Of a stretch of 60,343 nucleotides of DNA, positions 36,127 to 45,095 are shown piece by piece. A model generated the notes under the pieces. The model made no database searches. It was not told the DNA's origin and was given only the letters and a program-made list of their open reading frames with translations. Position numbers and translations under genes: made by a program. Numbering within the stretch: the first letter of the stretch is position 1; each line of letters opens with the position of its first letter. This DNA comes from Bacteroidota bacterium (GTDB lineage: Bacteria > Bacteroidota > Bacteroidia > Chitinophagales > Saprospiraceae). The stretch is taken from contig JAFMBH010000014.1 in the NCBI GenBank assembly GCA_017858735.1, positions 1 through 60,343 on the forward strand, given 5' to 3'.

Positions 36127-36533
36127 TGGAATATATTTTTGTTGATACAAATATAATCATCGATTTATTAGCTAAGCGTGACTTATTTTATAAAGACGCT
36201 CAAGTTTTATCTACTTTGAGCGATAAAAAAGAAATTCAACTTTGTATTTCATCTTTATCATTTGCAAACGCATATTACGCTATCGTAAAGCATCACAAAG
36301 ATATTGATGCTAAAAAATATTTAGCAAAATTTAAGGTCCTTGTTTAAGTTCTGCCTTTAGAAGACAAAGCCATCGAATTGGCGTTGGCATCTGATTTTAA
36401 TGACTTCGAAGATGGCTTACAATATTTTATAGCCATGGATAACGAATCAGATATAATAATTACCCGAAATAAGAAAGATTTTAAAAATGCTAAAATTCCA
36501 GTAATGACAGCTGGCGAATATATTAGAAGGTAA
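36123..36533 (+). pseudogene. PIN-domain toxin interrupted by an in-frame stop
   Basis: The frame starts FVDTNIIIDLLAKR, with the first catalytic-type Asp, and continues to KYLAKFKVLV before a TAA at 36345-36347. Reading on in the same frame gives LPLEDKAIELALASDFNDFE, then DGLQYFIAMDNESDIIIT and RNKKDF, the C-terminal half of a PIN RNase with its other acidic residues, to a TAA at 36531-36533. Apart from the single internal stop, the protein would be 136 residues, the usual length. Unless the stop is read through or is a sequence error, the toxin is inactive. Confidence 0.85.
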
Positions 36534-36540
36534 ACAACTT

Positions 36541-36641
36541 TGAAAACAGGCGTTGTAAGTTTCTAAAAGATTACGAAGCCATTCATTTTGAATAATATCA
36601 GACCATTTTACTATAAACAAGCCTTCTGCAGCAAATGATTC
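36541..36641 (-). pseudogene. Remnant of a second PIN-domain toxin
   Basis: About 33 codons on the minus strand read ESFAAEGLFIVKWSDI followed by IQNEWLRNLLETYN, which matches the middle of PIN toxins that follow excisionase-type HTH antitoxins ('EGLF-P-WSD-I--EW--NL'). The N-terminal segment with the first catalytic Asp and the whole C-terminus are missing. It directly follows the HTH antitoxin gene, as in intact modules. Confidence 0.65.
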
Positions 36642-36642
36642 A

Positions 36643-37068
36643 CTAATAACCTAGGTTTAAATCCTGGGCTTGATTGGATAAGAAATCAAGTTGATCTTCT
36701 CTTTGTTTAACGATTTGATCTTGGTATTCCATAATATCCATTAGTAGAACTCTTCTATGACTACCCACTTTTTTGAAAGGAATTTGTTTAGATTCAAGCA
36801 ATTTTATTAAATGAGGTCTTGATACATTTATCATATCAGCAGCTTGCTGTGTACTTAGTTCTGAATCAGATGGGACAATTGAAACTGTTTTTCCTTCCGC
36901 CATATTTTGAATAATGGCATTAAGGAATGTCAGCGCTTTCTTTGGAATGGTAAGAAATTCACCTGATTCTTGTATTTTTATATTAACTCCATTTTTTTGA
37001 GAAGATTTTATTCTTTTTGAGACAGCTTGAAAATCTGGTAATGACCTAATTGCAATCTTTTGGTCTTC
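36643..37068 (-). pseudogene. Excisionase-type HTH antitoxin, probably lacking a proper start
   Basis: From an ATG at 36903 the frame encodes 86 residues with an excisionase-like helix-turn-helix: LSTQQAADMINVSRPHLIKL, then IPFKKVGSHRRVLLMDIMEY. The same frame remains open upstream to 37068 and still looks like the family (EFLTIPKKALTFLNAIIQN), so the true protein should be longer by about 55 residues. No ATG or GTG is found there, and a TAA at 37071-37069 closes it. A CAA-to-TAA change is possible, since upstream codons read ILIKRTT. A shortened DNA-binding protein from 36903 could still be made. Confidence 0.6.
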
Positions 37069-37306
37069 TTAGGTAGTTCTTTTGATCAAAATTAATCGAA
37101 ATAATCGAAACAAACAAAATATTTTTTTTTTTACAAGTAGTTATTACATTCTTTCTCGCTCCTTTTTAAAACAGGTGTTTAATCTTATATTTAGACAATT
37201 CCAACAACTAACCTGAAAAAAGTGCTGCAGGGTTTGCTGCAGGGTTCGGAAAATAATGTTAAATAATAAGTAAATTATATATATAAATCATTGATTATTA
37301 ACCGAG
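37069..37306. repeat. Non-coding stretch with a 12-bp tandem duplication
   Basis: No gene seen. GCTGCAGGGTTT at 37224-37235 is followed directly by GCTGCAGGGTT at 37236-37246, each with a CTGCAG palindrome. Otherwise AT-rich with homopolymer runs. Confidence 0.5.
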
Positions 37307-37378
37307 TGGTCCCGACGGGAATCGAACCCATATCTAGTGTTTAGGAAACACCTATTCTATCCGTTGAACTACGGGACC
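37307..37378 (-). tRNA. tRNA-Arg (anticodon CCU)
   Basis: A 72-nt cloverleaf can be drawn on the minus strand. Acceptor GGTCCCG pairs with CGGGACC, followed by discriminator A. The anticodon stem GGTGT/ACACT encloses the loop TTCCTAA with anticodon CCT, and the T-arm has the loop TTCGATT between GGG and CCC. CCA is not encoded. It reads the AGG codon. The 3' end faces the eroded region at 33.9-37.3 kb. Confidence 0.93.
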
Positions 37379-37611
37379 CCAAACTGTAGGAAGCAGTTCG
37401 GGCGCAAATATACACATTACCCTCATAAATTCTAATTAATTAGTGCGAAGTCAAAAAAATACAATAGTGAGGTTATTCAACTATGGAATAAACATTGTAA
37501 CCCAAATATTTATGCGATAACTGCAAACAGGTAACCCTAGTATGTATTCTATTCGCCATATTAGTGTTATATTACCTTATCAATTTGTACCCGGCGTATT
37601 TTAAAACTTAA

Positions 37612-38592
37612 ATGATGAAAATTTTCAAAATATTCCTATTTATTCTGGCTGGCTTTTTTCTATTAATGCTTACCCCCAGAACTATAGGATTTTTGTTTCC
37701 GGAAAATGCGCCTATCGCCTATCATTTTGAAGTACTCGATTACCTCGCTATTGGCGTGGGTCTTGAAAAACTTGCAGACCTGGAGCCTGAAATTCCAAAA
37801 TCTATAGAGGAAATTAAAAATATTGAATACAAAAAGGTGAATGGCAGATCGCTACAACTAGATATCTACAAACCTCGAGATCTTAAAAAACCAGCTCCTC
37901 TTTTAGTTTTTGTTCATGGTGGCGGTTGGAAAAGTGGCAAACGATCTGATTATCTCGTTTATCTGGTCGATTTTGCAAAAAAAGGGTATATCACAGCGTC
38001 TGTTTCTTATACCTTGAAAAATGACAGTATTTATCCGGCTTGTGTTCAAGACGTTTCTGATGCCATGCATTTTCTCTTTAATAACAGCAAAAAATACGGA
38101 TATGACCCAGCACGCGTCGCCATGATAGGCGGATCAGCAGGCGGTCATCTGGTTTTAATGACTACGTACGATTTTAAAAATCCTGCCATTCCACTTGATA
38201 GTACCTACCTTAATGGTCCACCGAATAAAATTAAATGTGTCGTTGATATTTATGGTCCTGTTGATATGACGACACCTTATGCTCAAAATCAGGAACTTGT
38301 CACAGGTTTTATCGGTCATTCGTTCAAAGAAAGACCTGATTTATACTGGGAGGCATCGCCAGCAAAATATCTTCGAAAGGGATTGCCCCCTACCCTCATT
38401 TTTCAGGGAACTTCCGATAATCTTTTACCACAAAGTCAATCAGATACTTTAAAAGCTCGGCTTGACCGGCTAGGTGTTCCTGCTGAATACTACAAACTCC
38501 CTCTATGGCCCCATGCGATGGATATTGCACAACGACCTAATCAATATATGCAAAAGAAAATGGATGCATTTTTTGAGAAATATTTAAAGTGA
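37612..38592 (+). CDS. Alpha/beta-hydrolase, BD-FAE/esterase type
   Basis: 326 residues with an N-terminal hydrophobic anchor or uncleaved signal (FKIFLFILAGFFLLMLTP). VFVHGGGWKSGKRSDY is the oxyanion HGGG motif, IGGSAGGHLVLM holds the nucleophile Ser, FQGTSDNLLP the Asp and LWPHAMDI the His. Relatives are esterases and feruloyl or acetyl xylan esterases acting in the periplasm. It precedes a GH20/NagB-PIG-L locus and could de-esterify glycans, but it is 300 bp away and may be independent. A second ATG lies one codon after the first. Confidence 0.82.
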   Translation: MMKIFKIFLFILAGFFLLMLTPRTIGFLFPENAPIAYHFEVLDYLAIGVGLEKLADLEPEIPKSIEEIKNIEYKKVNGRSLQLDIYKPRDLKKPAPLLVFVHGGGWKSGKRSDYLVYLVDFAKKGYITASVSYTLKNDSIYPACVQDVSDAMHFLFNNSKKYGYDPARVAMIGGSAGGHLVLMTTYDFKNPAIPLDSTYLNGPPNKIKCVVDIYGPVDMTTPYAQNQELVTGFIGHSFKERPDLYWEASPAKYLRKGLPPTLIFQGTSDNLLPQSQSDTLKARLDRLGVPAEYYKLPLWPHAMDIAQRPNQYMQKKMDAFFEKYLK

Positions 38593-38593
38593 G

Positions 38594-38750
38594 ATGAAAT
38601 TTAATAAAATTCTTTTGCCATTTTTAATATTGATCCTTATAAATACGCTTATTCAGGGTCAGAAAAAAGAATGCTAATGGCAATGCAAAGCAGAATCCTG
38701 TTTATTTAACCTCTGTAGCCGTGCCCTTCATCATCTTTAAAGAAAGTTAA
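38594..38750 (+). pseudogene. Remnant of a small secreted protein
   Basis: ATG at 38594 starts a 27-codon frame that is a complete signal peptide (PFLILILINTLIQGQ) and then stops at once (KKEC, TAA). A one-base change of frame in the A-run continues it as NANGNAKQNPVYLTSVAVPF, to a stop at 38750. The signal peptide plus frameshift suggests a truncated gene for an exported protein. The AVPF-like end recalls PorV-type openings, but this is too short to assign. Confidence 0.4.
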
Positions 38751-38847
38751 TTCTCAAAGTTTTCCAATTTTCAAATGTAGGTAAATTAAAACCCTTTTCG
38801 TGAAAAAAGGGGTAATATTGAATGATATTATTTAAGGTTAAAATATT

Positions 38848-38855
38848 TATCTTTG
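38848..38855 (+). promoter_or_regulatory. -7 promoter box for the nagB-PIG-L/GH20 operon
   Basis: TATCTTTG matches TAnnTTTG and lies 35 bp before the ATG at 38890. Confidence 0.55.
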
Positions 38856-38889
38856 TGAAAATTTTTAAAAACTTTAACCAACCTTAGTA

Positions 38890-40815
38890 ATGAGTGTCAT
38901 CAAATATCAGTTCAGGGAAGTGGAACAAATAAAAACAACTATTTGGCCTGACGCCAAACAGGGTTCCATTCATATTGCGCGGATAATAGCCCAGGCCATT
39001 AAAGAAAAAGCAGCAAAGGGTGAAAATATTTTATTGGGTCTTTCCACTGGTAATTCACCCGTTCAGGTATATAAGGAATTGGTGCGAATGCATAAGGAGG
39101 ATGGTCTGAGTTTTAAAAATGTCATTTCTTTCAATCTCGACGAATATTACCCCATGCAGCCCGATGCTTCCCAAAGCTATGTGGCCTTTATGAAGCATCA
39201 CTTATTTGATCATATTGACATTTTACCTGAAAATATTTATATCCCGGACGGAACCCTGCCCTTAGATGAGGTAGAAGCCTATTGTACAGCGTATGACGAG
39301 AAAATAAGTGCCTTAGGTGGCATCGATATTCAACTGTTAGGTATTGGTAGAAATGGTCATATCGGATTCAATGAACCCGGATCATTTGAAAATTCCCCTA
39401 CCCGCCTGGTTCGCCTGGATGCCACTACGAGAACTGACGCGTCAAATGATTTCGGTGGGGAGGAAAATGTTCCCTATCGGGCCATTACCTTAGGTCTAAA
39501 ACCCGTTATGAACTCGAAAAAAATTCTACTTTGTGCCTGGGGTTTAGGAAAAGCAAGTATTGTGCAAAAAGCCGTGGAAGGTTCTATCACCAACGATTTA
39601 CCCGCCAGCCTGTTACAACGTCATAAAAATACAGAATTTTTTTTAGATCTCCCGGCAGCTGAAGGTTTGACCCGGTTTAAAACGCCCTGGTTAGTAGCCC
39701 TTTGTAACTGGACGCCAGACCTCATTTGCAAAGCGGTCGTATGGCTTTCCCTCCAATCAAATAAACCTATTTTAAAATTAACGGCAGAAGATTATAAGTC
39801 CCACGGATTGAGCGATTTATTGGTCGAATACGCAACGGCTTACGAGATAAATATTGTTGTTTTCAATCGATTACAGCACACTATTTCTGGCTGGCCTGGC
39901 GGAAAACCTAATGCCGATGATACTACCCGTCCTGAAAGAGCCGTTCCAGCAAAAAAACGGGTCATCATTTTCAGCCCTCATCCCGATGATGATGTAATTT
40001 CCATGGGTGGCACTTTCCTTCGTTTGGTCGATCAGGGTCATGAAGTCCATGTGGCCTATCAAACCTCGGGAAATATTGCCGTTCACGATCACGATGCCTT
40101 CCGATTTATAGATTTTACCATAGATTTACTGTCAAAAGGAGAAATAAATACCGCTATTCAAGCTAAAATTGATCACTTTGAACAGCTAAAATCCATTTTA
40201 ACTGATAAGAAACCGGGTGAAAAAGACCATCCTGGTATCCTTCAGGTAAAAGGGCTTATCAGAAGAGGAGAAGCCAGTGCCGGTGCTCGTTTTTGCGGAT
40301 TAAATGATGATCATATCCATTTTATGGACTTACCCTTTTATGAAACCGGAGGCACCAAAAAAAGCTCGCTTTCTGACGCAGATGTAAATCAAACCGCAGC
40401 TTTTATAAAGGAAATCAAACCTCATCAGATATTTGCAGCCGGTGACCTGGCCGATCCCCATGGTACTCATAAGGTATGTTTAGATGTGATATTAATGGCC
40501 ATGGAATCCTTGAAAAATGAAAGTTGTATTGCTGATTGCTGGCTTTGGCTTTACAGAGGCGCCTGGCATGAATGGCCGGTGGAAGAAATTGAAATGGCCG
40601 TGCCCTTAAGTCCCCAGGAACTAGTCCGTAAAAGAAAAGCCATTTTTATGCATCAATCGCAAAAAGATACCCCTCCTTTTGCCGGAAATGATCCACGGGA
40701 ATTTTGGCAAAGGGCAGAGGAAAGAAATAAAGAAACCGCTGATACCTATCATGCTATGGGCTTTGCAGAATACGAGGCAATGGAGGCTTTCCGTCGCTGG
40801 AAATTTAATTTTTAA
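38890..40815 (+). CDS. nagB: Glucosamine-6-phosphate deaminase fused to a PIG-L/LmbE-type deacetylase
   Basis: 641 residues in two domains. Residues of about 1-260 are NagB: GLSTGNSPVQVYKELV binds phosphate, FNLDEYYPM has the general base, and GIGRNGHIGFNEPGS has the catalytic His and Glu. After a linker with FKTPWLVALCNW, residues of about 350-641 form a PIG-L fold: FSPHPDDDVISMGGT is the zinc-binding motif (HPDDD here instead of HPDDE) and DPHGTHKVCL supplies the later His. The fusion would couple removal of an N-acetyl group with deamination of a hexosamine; the PIG-L substrate is unproven. Such fusions are common in Bacteroidota. The GH20 gene follows 110 bp later. Confidence 0.9.
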   Translation: MSVIKYQFREVEQIKTTIWPDAKQGSIHIARIIAQAIKEKAAKGENILLGLSTGNSPVQVYKELVRMHKEDGLSFKNVISFNLDEYYPMQPDASQSYVAFMKHHLFDHIDILPENIYIPDGTLPLDEVEAYCTAYDEKISALGGIDIQLLGIGRNGHIGFNEPGSFENSPTRLVRLDATTRTDASNDFGGEENVPYRAITLGLKPVMNSKKILLCAWGLGKASIVQKAVEGSITNDLPASLLQRHKNTEFFLDLPAAEGLTRFKTPWLVALCNWTPDLICKAVVWLSLQSNKPILKLTAEDYKSHGLSDLLVEYATAYEINIVVFNRLQHTISGWPGGKPNADDTTRPERAVPAKKRVIIFSPHPDDDVISMGGTFLRLVDQGHEVHVAYQTSGNIAVHDHDAFRFIDFTIDLLSKGEINTAIQAKIDHFEQLKSILTDKKPGEKDHPGILQVKGLIRRGEASAGARFCGLNDDHIHFMDLPFYETGGTKKSSLSDADVNQTAAFIKEIKPHQIFAAGDLADPHGTHKVCLDVILMAMESLKNESCIADCWLWLYRGAWHEWPVEEIEMAVPLSPQELVRKRKAIFMHQSQKDTPPFAGNDPREFWQRAEERNKETADTYHAMGFAEYEAMEAFRRWKFNF

Positions 40816-40925
40816 CCTCGTTAACAACTTAGGTAGGTCTTTAACCAGGAATAAAATTATTTCCTCTTTTCTTTTTCTTTGCGTATATTGGTAAGATAAA
40901 TTATTTAAAGTATCGTGAAACCTCT

Positions 40926-43193
40926 ATGAAAACAAAACTAACCCAAGTAATTCTTTCGGTCATTATATTTATAATGCCACTCTTTTCATTAACGGGTCAG
41001 GTCATCATACCCCTTCCGTCCCAAATAGTTTCCGCCCCTGGCTTTTTCTATTTTTCGGGTACCACTAAAATAAGTTCAGACGAAAGCACCCCCATTCCAA
41101 GCTATTTACAAACCTATTTAAAGCAAAGGCAAACCGCTTTAAATGCGAATGGAAATGCAAATGAGATAGTGTTTACCGTGTCAAACCAAGGTCTTTCAGA
41201 AGGCTACGAACTCAAAATCAGTCAAAATAAGATTCATGTAACGGGTAATGATGAGAAGGGTTTGTTCTACGGTATTCAAAGCCTTATTCAATTCCTTCAG
41301 CACCAGCCTCTATCTAATGGAAGCATAAGCATTCCCTGCCAAACCATAACGGATCAACCCCGATTTGGATACCGAGGTATTATGTTGGATGCAGGTAGAT
41401 ATTTCCAGCCCGTTTCTTATATTAAAGAATTATTAGATATGATGGCTACCTATAAATTCAATACCTTCCACTGGCATTTGACAGAAGACCAGGGTTGGCG
41501 GGTAGAGATTGAAAAATACCCGAAGTTAATGTCCAAGGCTGCCTGGCGATCGGAAACCGTTATTGGTCATCACAATCAAAAACCCCGCGTTTATGATGGT
41601 GAAAAACACGGAGGCTATTACACTAAAGATGACATCAGAGAGATCGTAGCTTATGCTTCGGAAAGAAATATTGCGGTTATTCCCGAGATTGAAATGCCTG
41701 GGCATGCTACGGCAGCCATTGCAGCTTATCCTGAACTTGGTTGTACGGGAAAAGCATTGGAAGTACCAACAGATTGGGGTGTAAAGGAAGATGTTTACTG
41801 TCCTTCAGAGACTACTTTTAAATTCCTTGAGGATGTTCTCACGGAAATAATCCCTTTGTTTCCCAGTCCATATATTCATATCGGCGGAGATGAATGCCCT
41901 AAAAAGCAGTGGAAAGAAAGTGCTTTAGCACAGTCTGTTATGAAACGGGAGGGGCTAAAAGATGAGGATGCATTGCAGAGTTATTTTATTAAACGGATGG
42001 AAGCCTTTCTTAAAACCAAAGGTAAAAAACTCATTGGCTGGGATGAGATTCTCGAAGGTGGTCTCGCTCCCGACGCTACGGTTATGTCCTGGCGAGGCAT
42101 AAAAGGTGGCATTGAAGCTGCCCACTTGGGTCATGACGTTATCATGAGCCCAAATACCTTTTGCTATTTTGACTATTACCAGTCTGATGCACCGGGTGAA
42201 CCCTTAGCTATTGGGGGTAAATTAACGGTGGAAAAAGTCTATTCTTTTGATCCCATTCCCGATGAATTACCAGCAGAAACGCATAAACATATATTAGGAG
42301 GGCAAGGAAATATCTGGACCGAGTATATTTCAACGCTGCCAAAACTCCGATATATGGCCTACACCCGTATGCTTGCCCTTTCAGAAGTACTTTGGACGCC
42401 TGTTGCAAAAAAAGAATTTTTACCCTTTGCTGTAAGACTTAACAAACATATTGACTATTGGAAAACTAAAAATATTGAGTTTGCCAATCATTTATTTGAA
42501 ATTAAGCCGACTTTAACAACAAAAGAAGAAGGCTTAGAGGTAGCATTAACCCCTTTGGTTCCCTGGGGAGAAATAAGATATACCCTTGATGGAACGGAGC
42601 CAAAAAGCAGCTCCGCTGTATATACCAATCCTTTGTTGCTAACTAAAAAGACGGTCGTAAAAACACAGTCTTTTGTCCAGAATCAGGCTAAAGGACATCC
42701 TATTTCAATAGATTTCTTACCTCATAAAGGCGTACAAGCCAAAATATTATCAAAAACTACCCCTTCAAAAACATACAAGGGAGCGGGAGAAAGAGGATTA
42801 ATCAATGGGATTTCTGGCAGTAAAACTCAGTTTAACGATGGGGAATGGCAGGGCGTTACGCCGGGTGAACCGTTCAGTATGAAGTTAAGCTGGACCGAAA
42901 AACAATCGATCAAAGGCATTCAATTCCATGCCTTTAACGATCCTGAATCATGGATTTACTTACCATCGGAAGCTACTATTTATACTTCAAAGGACGGAAA
43001 TACATTTTCCAAGGCCTGCGAAACCAAGATTACTGAAAATAAAGACACCAAGACCCTTGCGGTAGATATACCCTGCAAAATCACATCGCAGTTTATCGAA
43101 ATTAAGATACCTGCCATGGGAACCATTCCTGTCACCAGACCAGGCGCAGGCAACCAGGGCTGGTTATTTTTAGATGAAATACGGGTCTATTAA
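40926..43193 (+). CDS. Secreted beta-N-acetylhexosaminidase (GH20)
   Basis: 755 residues. Signal peptide of about 25 residues, GH20b domain to about 145, then the catalytic TIM barrel: FGYRGIMLDAGRYFQP, FHWHLTEDQGWRVEI, IPEIEMPGHATAAIA and HIGGDECPKKQW with the catalytic Asp-Glu pair near residue 321. A chitobiase C-terminal-like beta domain (IRYTLDGTEPKSSSAVY) follows at about 535-590, then an F5/8-type carbohydrate-binding module to the end. It releases terminal GlcNAc or GalNAc from chitooligosaccharides or glycans in the periplasm or at the surface. Its product fits the carrier and NagB genes nearby. Confidence 0.92.
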   Translation: MKTKLTQVILSVIIFIMPLFSLTGQVIIPLPSQIVSAPGFFYFSGTTKISSDESTPIPSYLQTYLKQRQTALNANGNANEIVFTVSNQGLSEGYELKISQNKIHVTGNDEKGLFYGIQSLIQFLQHQPLSNGSISIPCQTITDQPRFGYRGIMLDAGRYFQPVSYIKELLDMMATYKFNTFHWHLTEDQGWRVEIEKYPKLMSKAAWRSETVIGHHNQKPRVYDGEKHGGYYTKDDIREIVAYASERNIAVIPEIEMPGHATAAIAAYPELGCTGKALEVPTDWGVKEDVYCPSETTFKFLEDVLTEIIPLFPSPYIHIGGDECPKKQWKESALAQSVMKREGLKDEDALQSYFIKRMEAFLKTKGKKLIGWDEILEGGLAPDATVMSWRGIKGGIEAAHLGHDVIMSPNTFCYFDYYQSDAPGEPLAIGGKLTVEKVYSFDPIPDELPAETHKHILGGQGNIWTEYISTLPKLRYMAYTRMLALSEVLWTPVAKKEFLPFAVRLNKHIDYWKTKNIEFANHLFEIKPTLTTKEEGLEVALTPLVPWGEIRYTLDGTEPKSSSAVYTNPLLLTKKTVVKTQSFVQNQAKGHPISIDFLPHKGVQAKILSKTTPSKTYKGAGERGLINGISGSKTQFNDGEWQGVTPGEPFSMKLSWTEKQSIKGIQFHAFNDPESWIYLPSEATIYTSKDGNTFSKACETKITENKDTKTLAVDIPCKITSQFIEIKIPAMGTIPVTRPGAGNQGWLFLDEIRVY

Positions 43194-43214
43194 TTAACTG
43201 AAAAAAACATTTTC

Positions 43215-44987
43215 ATGAATTTATCTATGTTGGACTGGGGCATCATTTTTGCCTTTTTCGCCGTCACTTTGCTTATCGGTTTGTATGCCTCCCGTGGTGC
43301 GGGAAAAAGTTATGCAGAATTCTTTCTTTCGGGAAGAGACATGCCCTGGTGGCTCCTTGGGGTTTCTATGGTGGCTACCACTTTTTCTGCAGACACCCCT
43401 AATCTGGTAACCGATTTAGTGAGAACGCATGGTGTAGCAGGTAACTGGTCCTGGTGGGCTTTTCTATTAACGGGCATGCTTACCGTATTTGTATATGCAA
43501 GGTTGTGGAGAAGATCTGGTGTTTTGACAGACTTAGAATTTTACGAACTTCGGTACAGTGGAAAACAAGCCGCTTTCTTACGTGGATTCCGAGCTATTTA
43601 TCTGGGTGTTTTTTTTAATGTCATGATAATGGCTACGGTTTCATTGGCAGCTATAAAAATTGGAGCTGTTATGCTCGATTTAAAACCAGTTGAAACCTTG
43701 CTTATCACGTCTATTATTACGGTAATTTATACCTCCATTGGCGGCTTAAAAGGCGTGGTGCTCACCGATTTCTTTCAATTTATATTAGCTTTGGGCGGTA
43801 TGGTCATGGCTTCCATCTATATTGTAAATTTACCCGAGGTTGGTGGCTTAAGCAATATGTTAGCACACCCAAACCTTACCGGCAAATTAAATTTTTTACC
43901 TGACTTTTCCGATTCCAAGCAATTAATACCACTATTTCTTATGCCATTAGCTGTGCAATGGTGGAGTGTTTGGTACCCTGGTGCAGAACCCGGCGGTGGA
44001 GGTTACATTGCGCAAAGAATGTTATCGGCAAAAGATGAAAAGAACGCGGTGACGGCTACCCTGTTTTTCAATATTGCCCATTATGCCCTTCGTCCCTGGC
44101 CATGGATACTCATTGCTTTAGCAAGTTTGATTGTTTTTCCAGATGTTGCCTCATTACAAGCTGCTTTCCCCCATCTTGATCCAAAAGTAGTGAAAAATGA
44201 CCTCGCATTTTCGGCCATGCTTAATTTACTACCTGCCGGACTCATAGGCTTATTGATTGCCGCTTTACTTTCTGCATTTATGTCCACTATTTCTACCCAT
44301 TTAAACTGGGGATCAAGCTATGTGGTGAATGATTTTTACAAGCGATTTTTAAGACCCAATGCGCCTCAAAATGAACTGGTTAACGTTGGACGAATCTCTA
44401 CTGTTGTCTTGATGATTATGGCAGCTTTATTAGCATTGGCTTTGGAAAATGCGCTTCAGGCTTTCAATATATTATTACAAATCGGTGCAGGTACTGGATT
44501 AATATTTATTCTTCGTTGGTTTTGGTGGAGAATTAACGCATACAGCGAAATTACCGCTATGCTTGTTTCCTTTATGCTAGCCTTATATTTTGAACTGGGC
44601 ATGGAAAATCCACTTCCTGAACACATCAAGCTATTGGCCGGCGTGGGTATTACTACCCTAGCCTGGGTTGCGGTTACTTTTTTAACAGCTCCATCTTCAC
44701 AGGAGACGATGTTACGTTTTTTCAGATTGATTCAGCCAGCACCAGGTGGATGGAAACCTGTTATTGAAAAAGGTATCGCTTCGGGTGAACTCGATGCGCA
44801 GGAAATCATACCAGGGAAACTACCTCAGCAAATTTTAGGCATGCTACTTGGCTGTATTCTGGTTTATTCTGCCCTATTCTCTATAGGATTTATCATTTAC
44901 AGCAATATGATGCCAGCCTTACTTAGTGGTTTTGTTGCCGTAATAAGTGGTTATCTTCTGCTTAAAAACTGGGATAAAATCAATTAA
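43215..44987 (+). CDS. Sodium:solute symporter (SSS family), probably for an amino sugar
   Basis: 590 residues and about 14-15 helices. LSGRDMPWWLLGVSMVAT, TSIGGLKGVVLTDFFQF and AALLSAFMSTISTHLNWGSS are the characteristic SSS segments. It is longer at the C-terminus than the symporter at 14935. It starts 21 bp after the GH20 gene and would import the released monosaccharide with Na+. It is followed by the perfect inverted repeat at 45026-45055, which may terminate the operon. Confidence 0.87.
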   Translation: MNLSMLDWGIIFAFFAVTLLIGLYASRGAGKSYAEFFLSGRDMPWWLLGVSMVATTFSADTPNLVTDLVRTHGVAGNWSWWAFLLTGMLTVFVYARLWRRSGVLTDLEFYELRYSGKQAAFLRGFRAIYLGVFFNVMIMATVSLAAIKIGAVMLDLKPVETLLITSIITVIYTSIGGLKGVVLTDFFQFILALGGMVMASIYIVNLPEVGGLSNMLAHPNLTGKLNFLPDFSDSKQLIPLFLMPLAVQWWSVWYPGAEPGGGGYIAQRMLSAKDEKNAVTATLFFNIAHYALRPWPWILIALASLIVFPDVASLQAAFPHLDPKVVKNDLAFSAMLNLLPAGLIGLLIAALLSAFMSTISTHLNWGSSYVVNDFYKRFLRPNAPQNELVNVGRISTVVLMIMAALLALALENALQAFNILLQIGAGTGLIFILRWFWWRINAYSEITAMLVSFMLALYFELGMENPLPEHIKLLAGVGITTLAWVAVTFLTAPSSQETMLRFFRLIQPAPGGWKPVIEKGIASGELDAQEIIPGKLPQQILGMLLGCILVYSALFSIGFIIYSNMMPALLSGFVAVISGYLLLKNWDKIN

Positions 44988-45025
44988 ATACTATTAAAAT
45001 TATATTCTTAAGAATAAAAATTGCC

Positions 45026-45055
45026 AGTAAAGGGTGACAAAAGTCACCCTTTACT
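45026..45055. promoter_or_regulatory. Perfect 13-bp inverted repeat between the amino-sugar and cbb3 loci
   Basis: AGTAAAGGGTGAC and its exact inverse, GTCACCCTTTACT, are separated by AAAA. The stem is followed by TTTATAT on the plus strand, so it could be a terminator for the symporter operon. It also sits about 40 bp before the ATG of the copper-ATPase gene, and TGAC-N4-GTCA has the symmetry of a dimeric regulator site, such as one from the Crp/Fnr class. Both roles are inference. Confidence 0.7.
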
Positions 45056-45095
45056 TTTATATACCCTCCCTACATTTACACCAAAATGTAGTTGT

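Noticed and set aside
37307-37378. Intact integrated element using tRNA-Arg as attachment site
   Set aside because: No integrase gene and no second copy of the tRNA end could be found by eye; only remnants are present.
45021-45095. Upstream start for the copper ATPase
   Set aside because: The extension would be translated through the perfect inverted repeat and lacks family likeness; the ATG at 45096 precedes the cysteine-rich domain properly.
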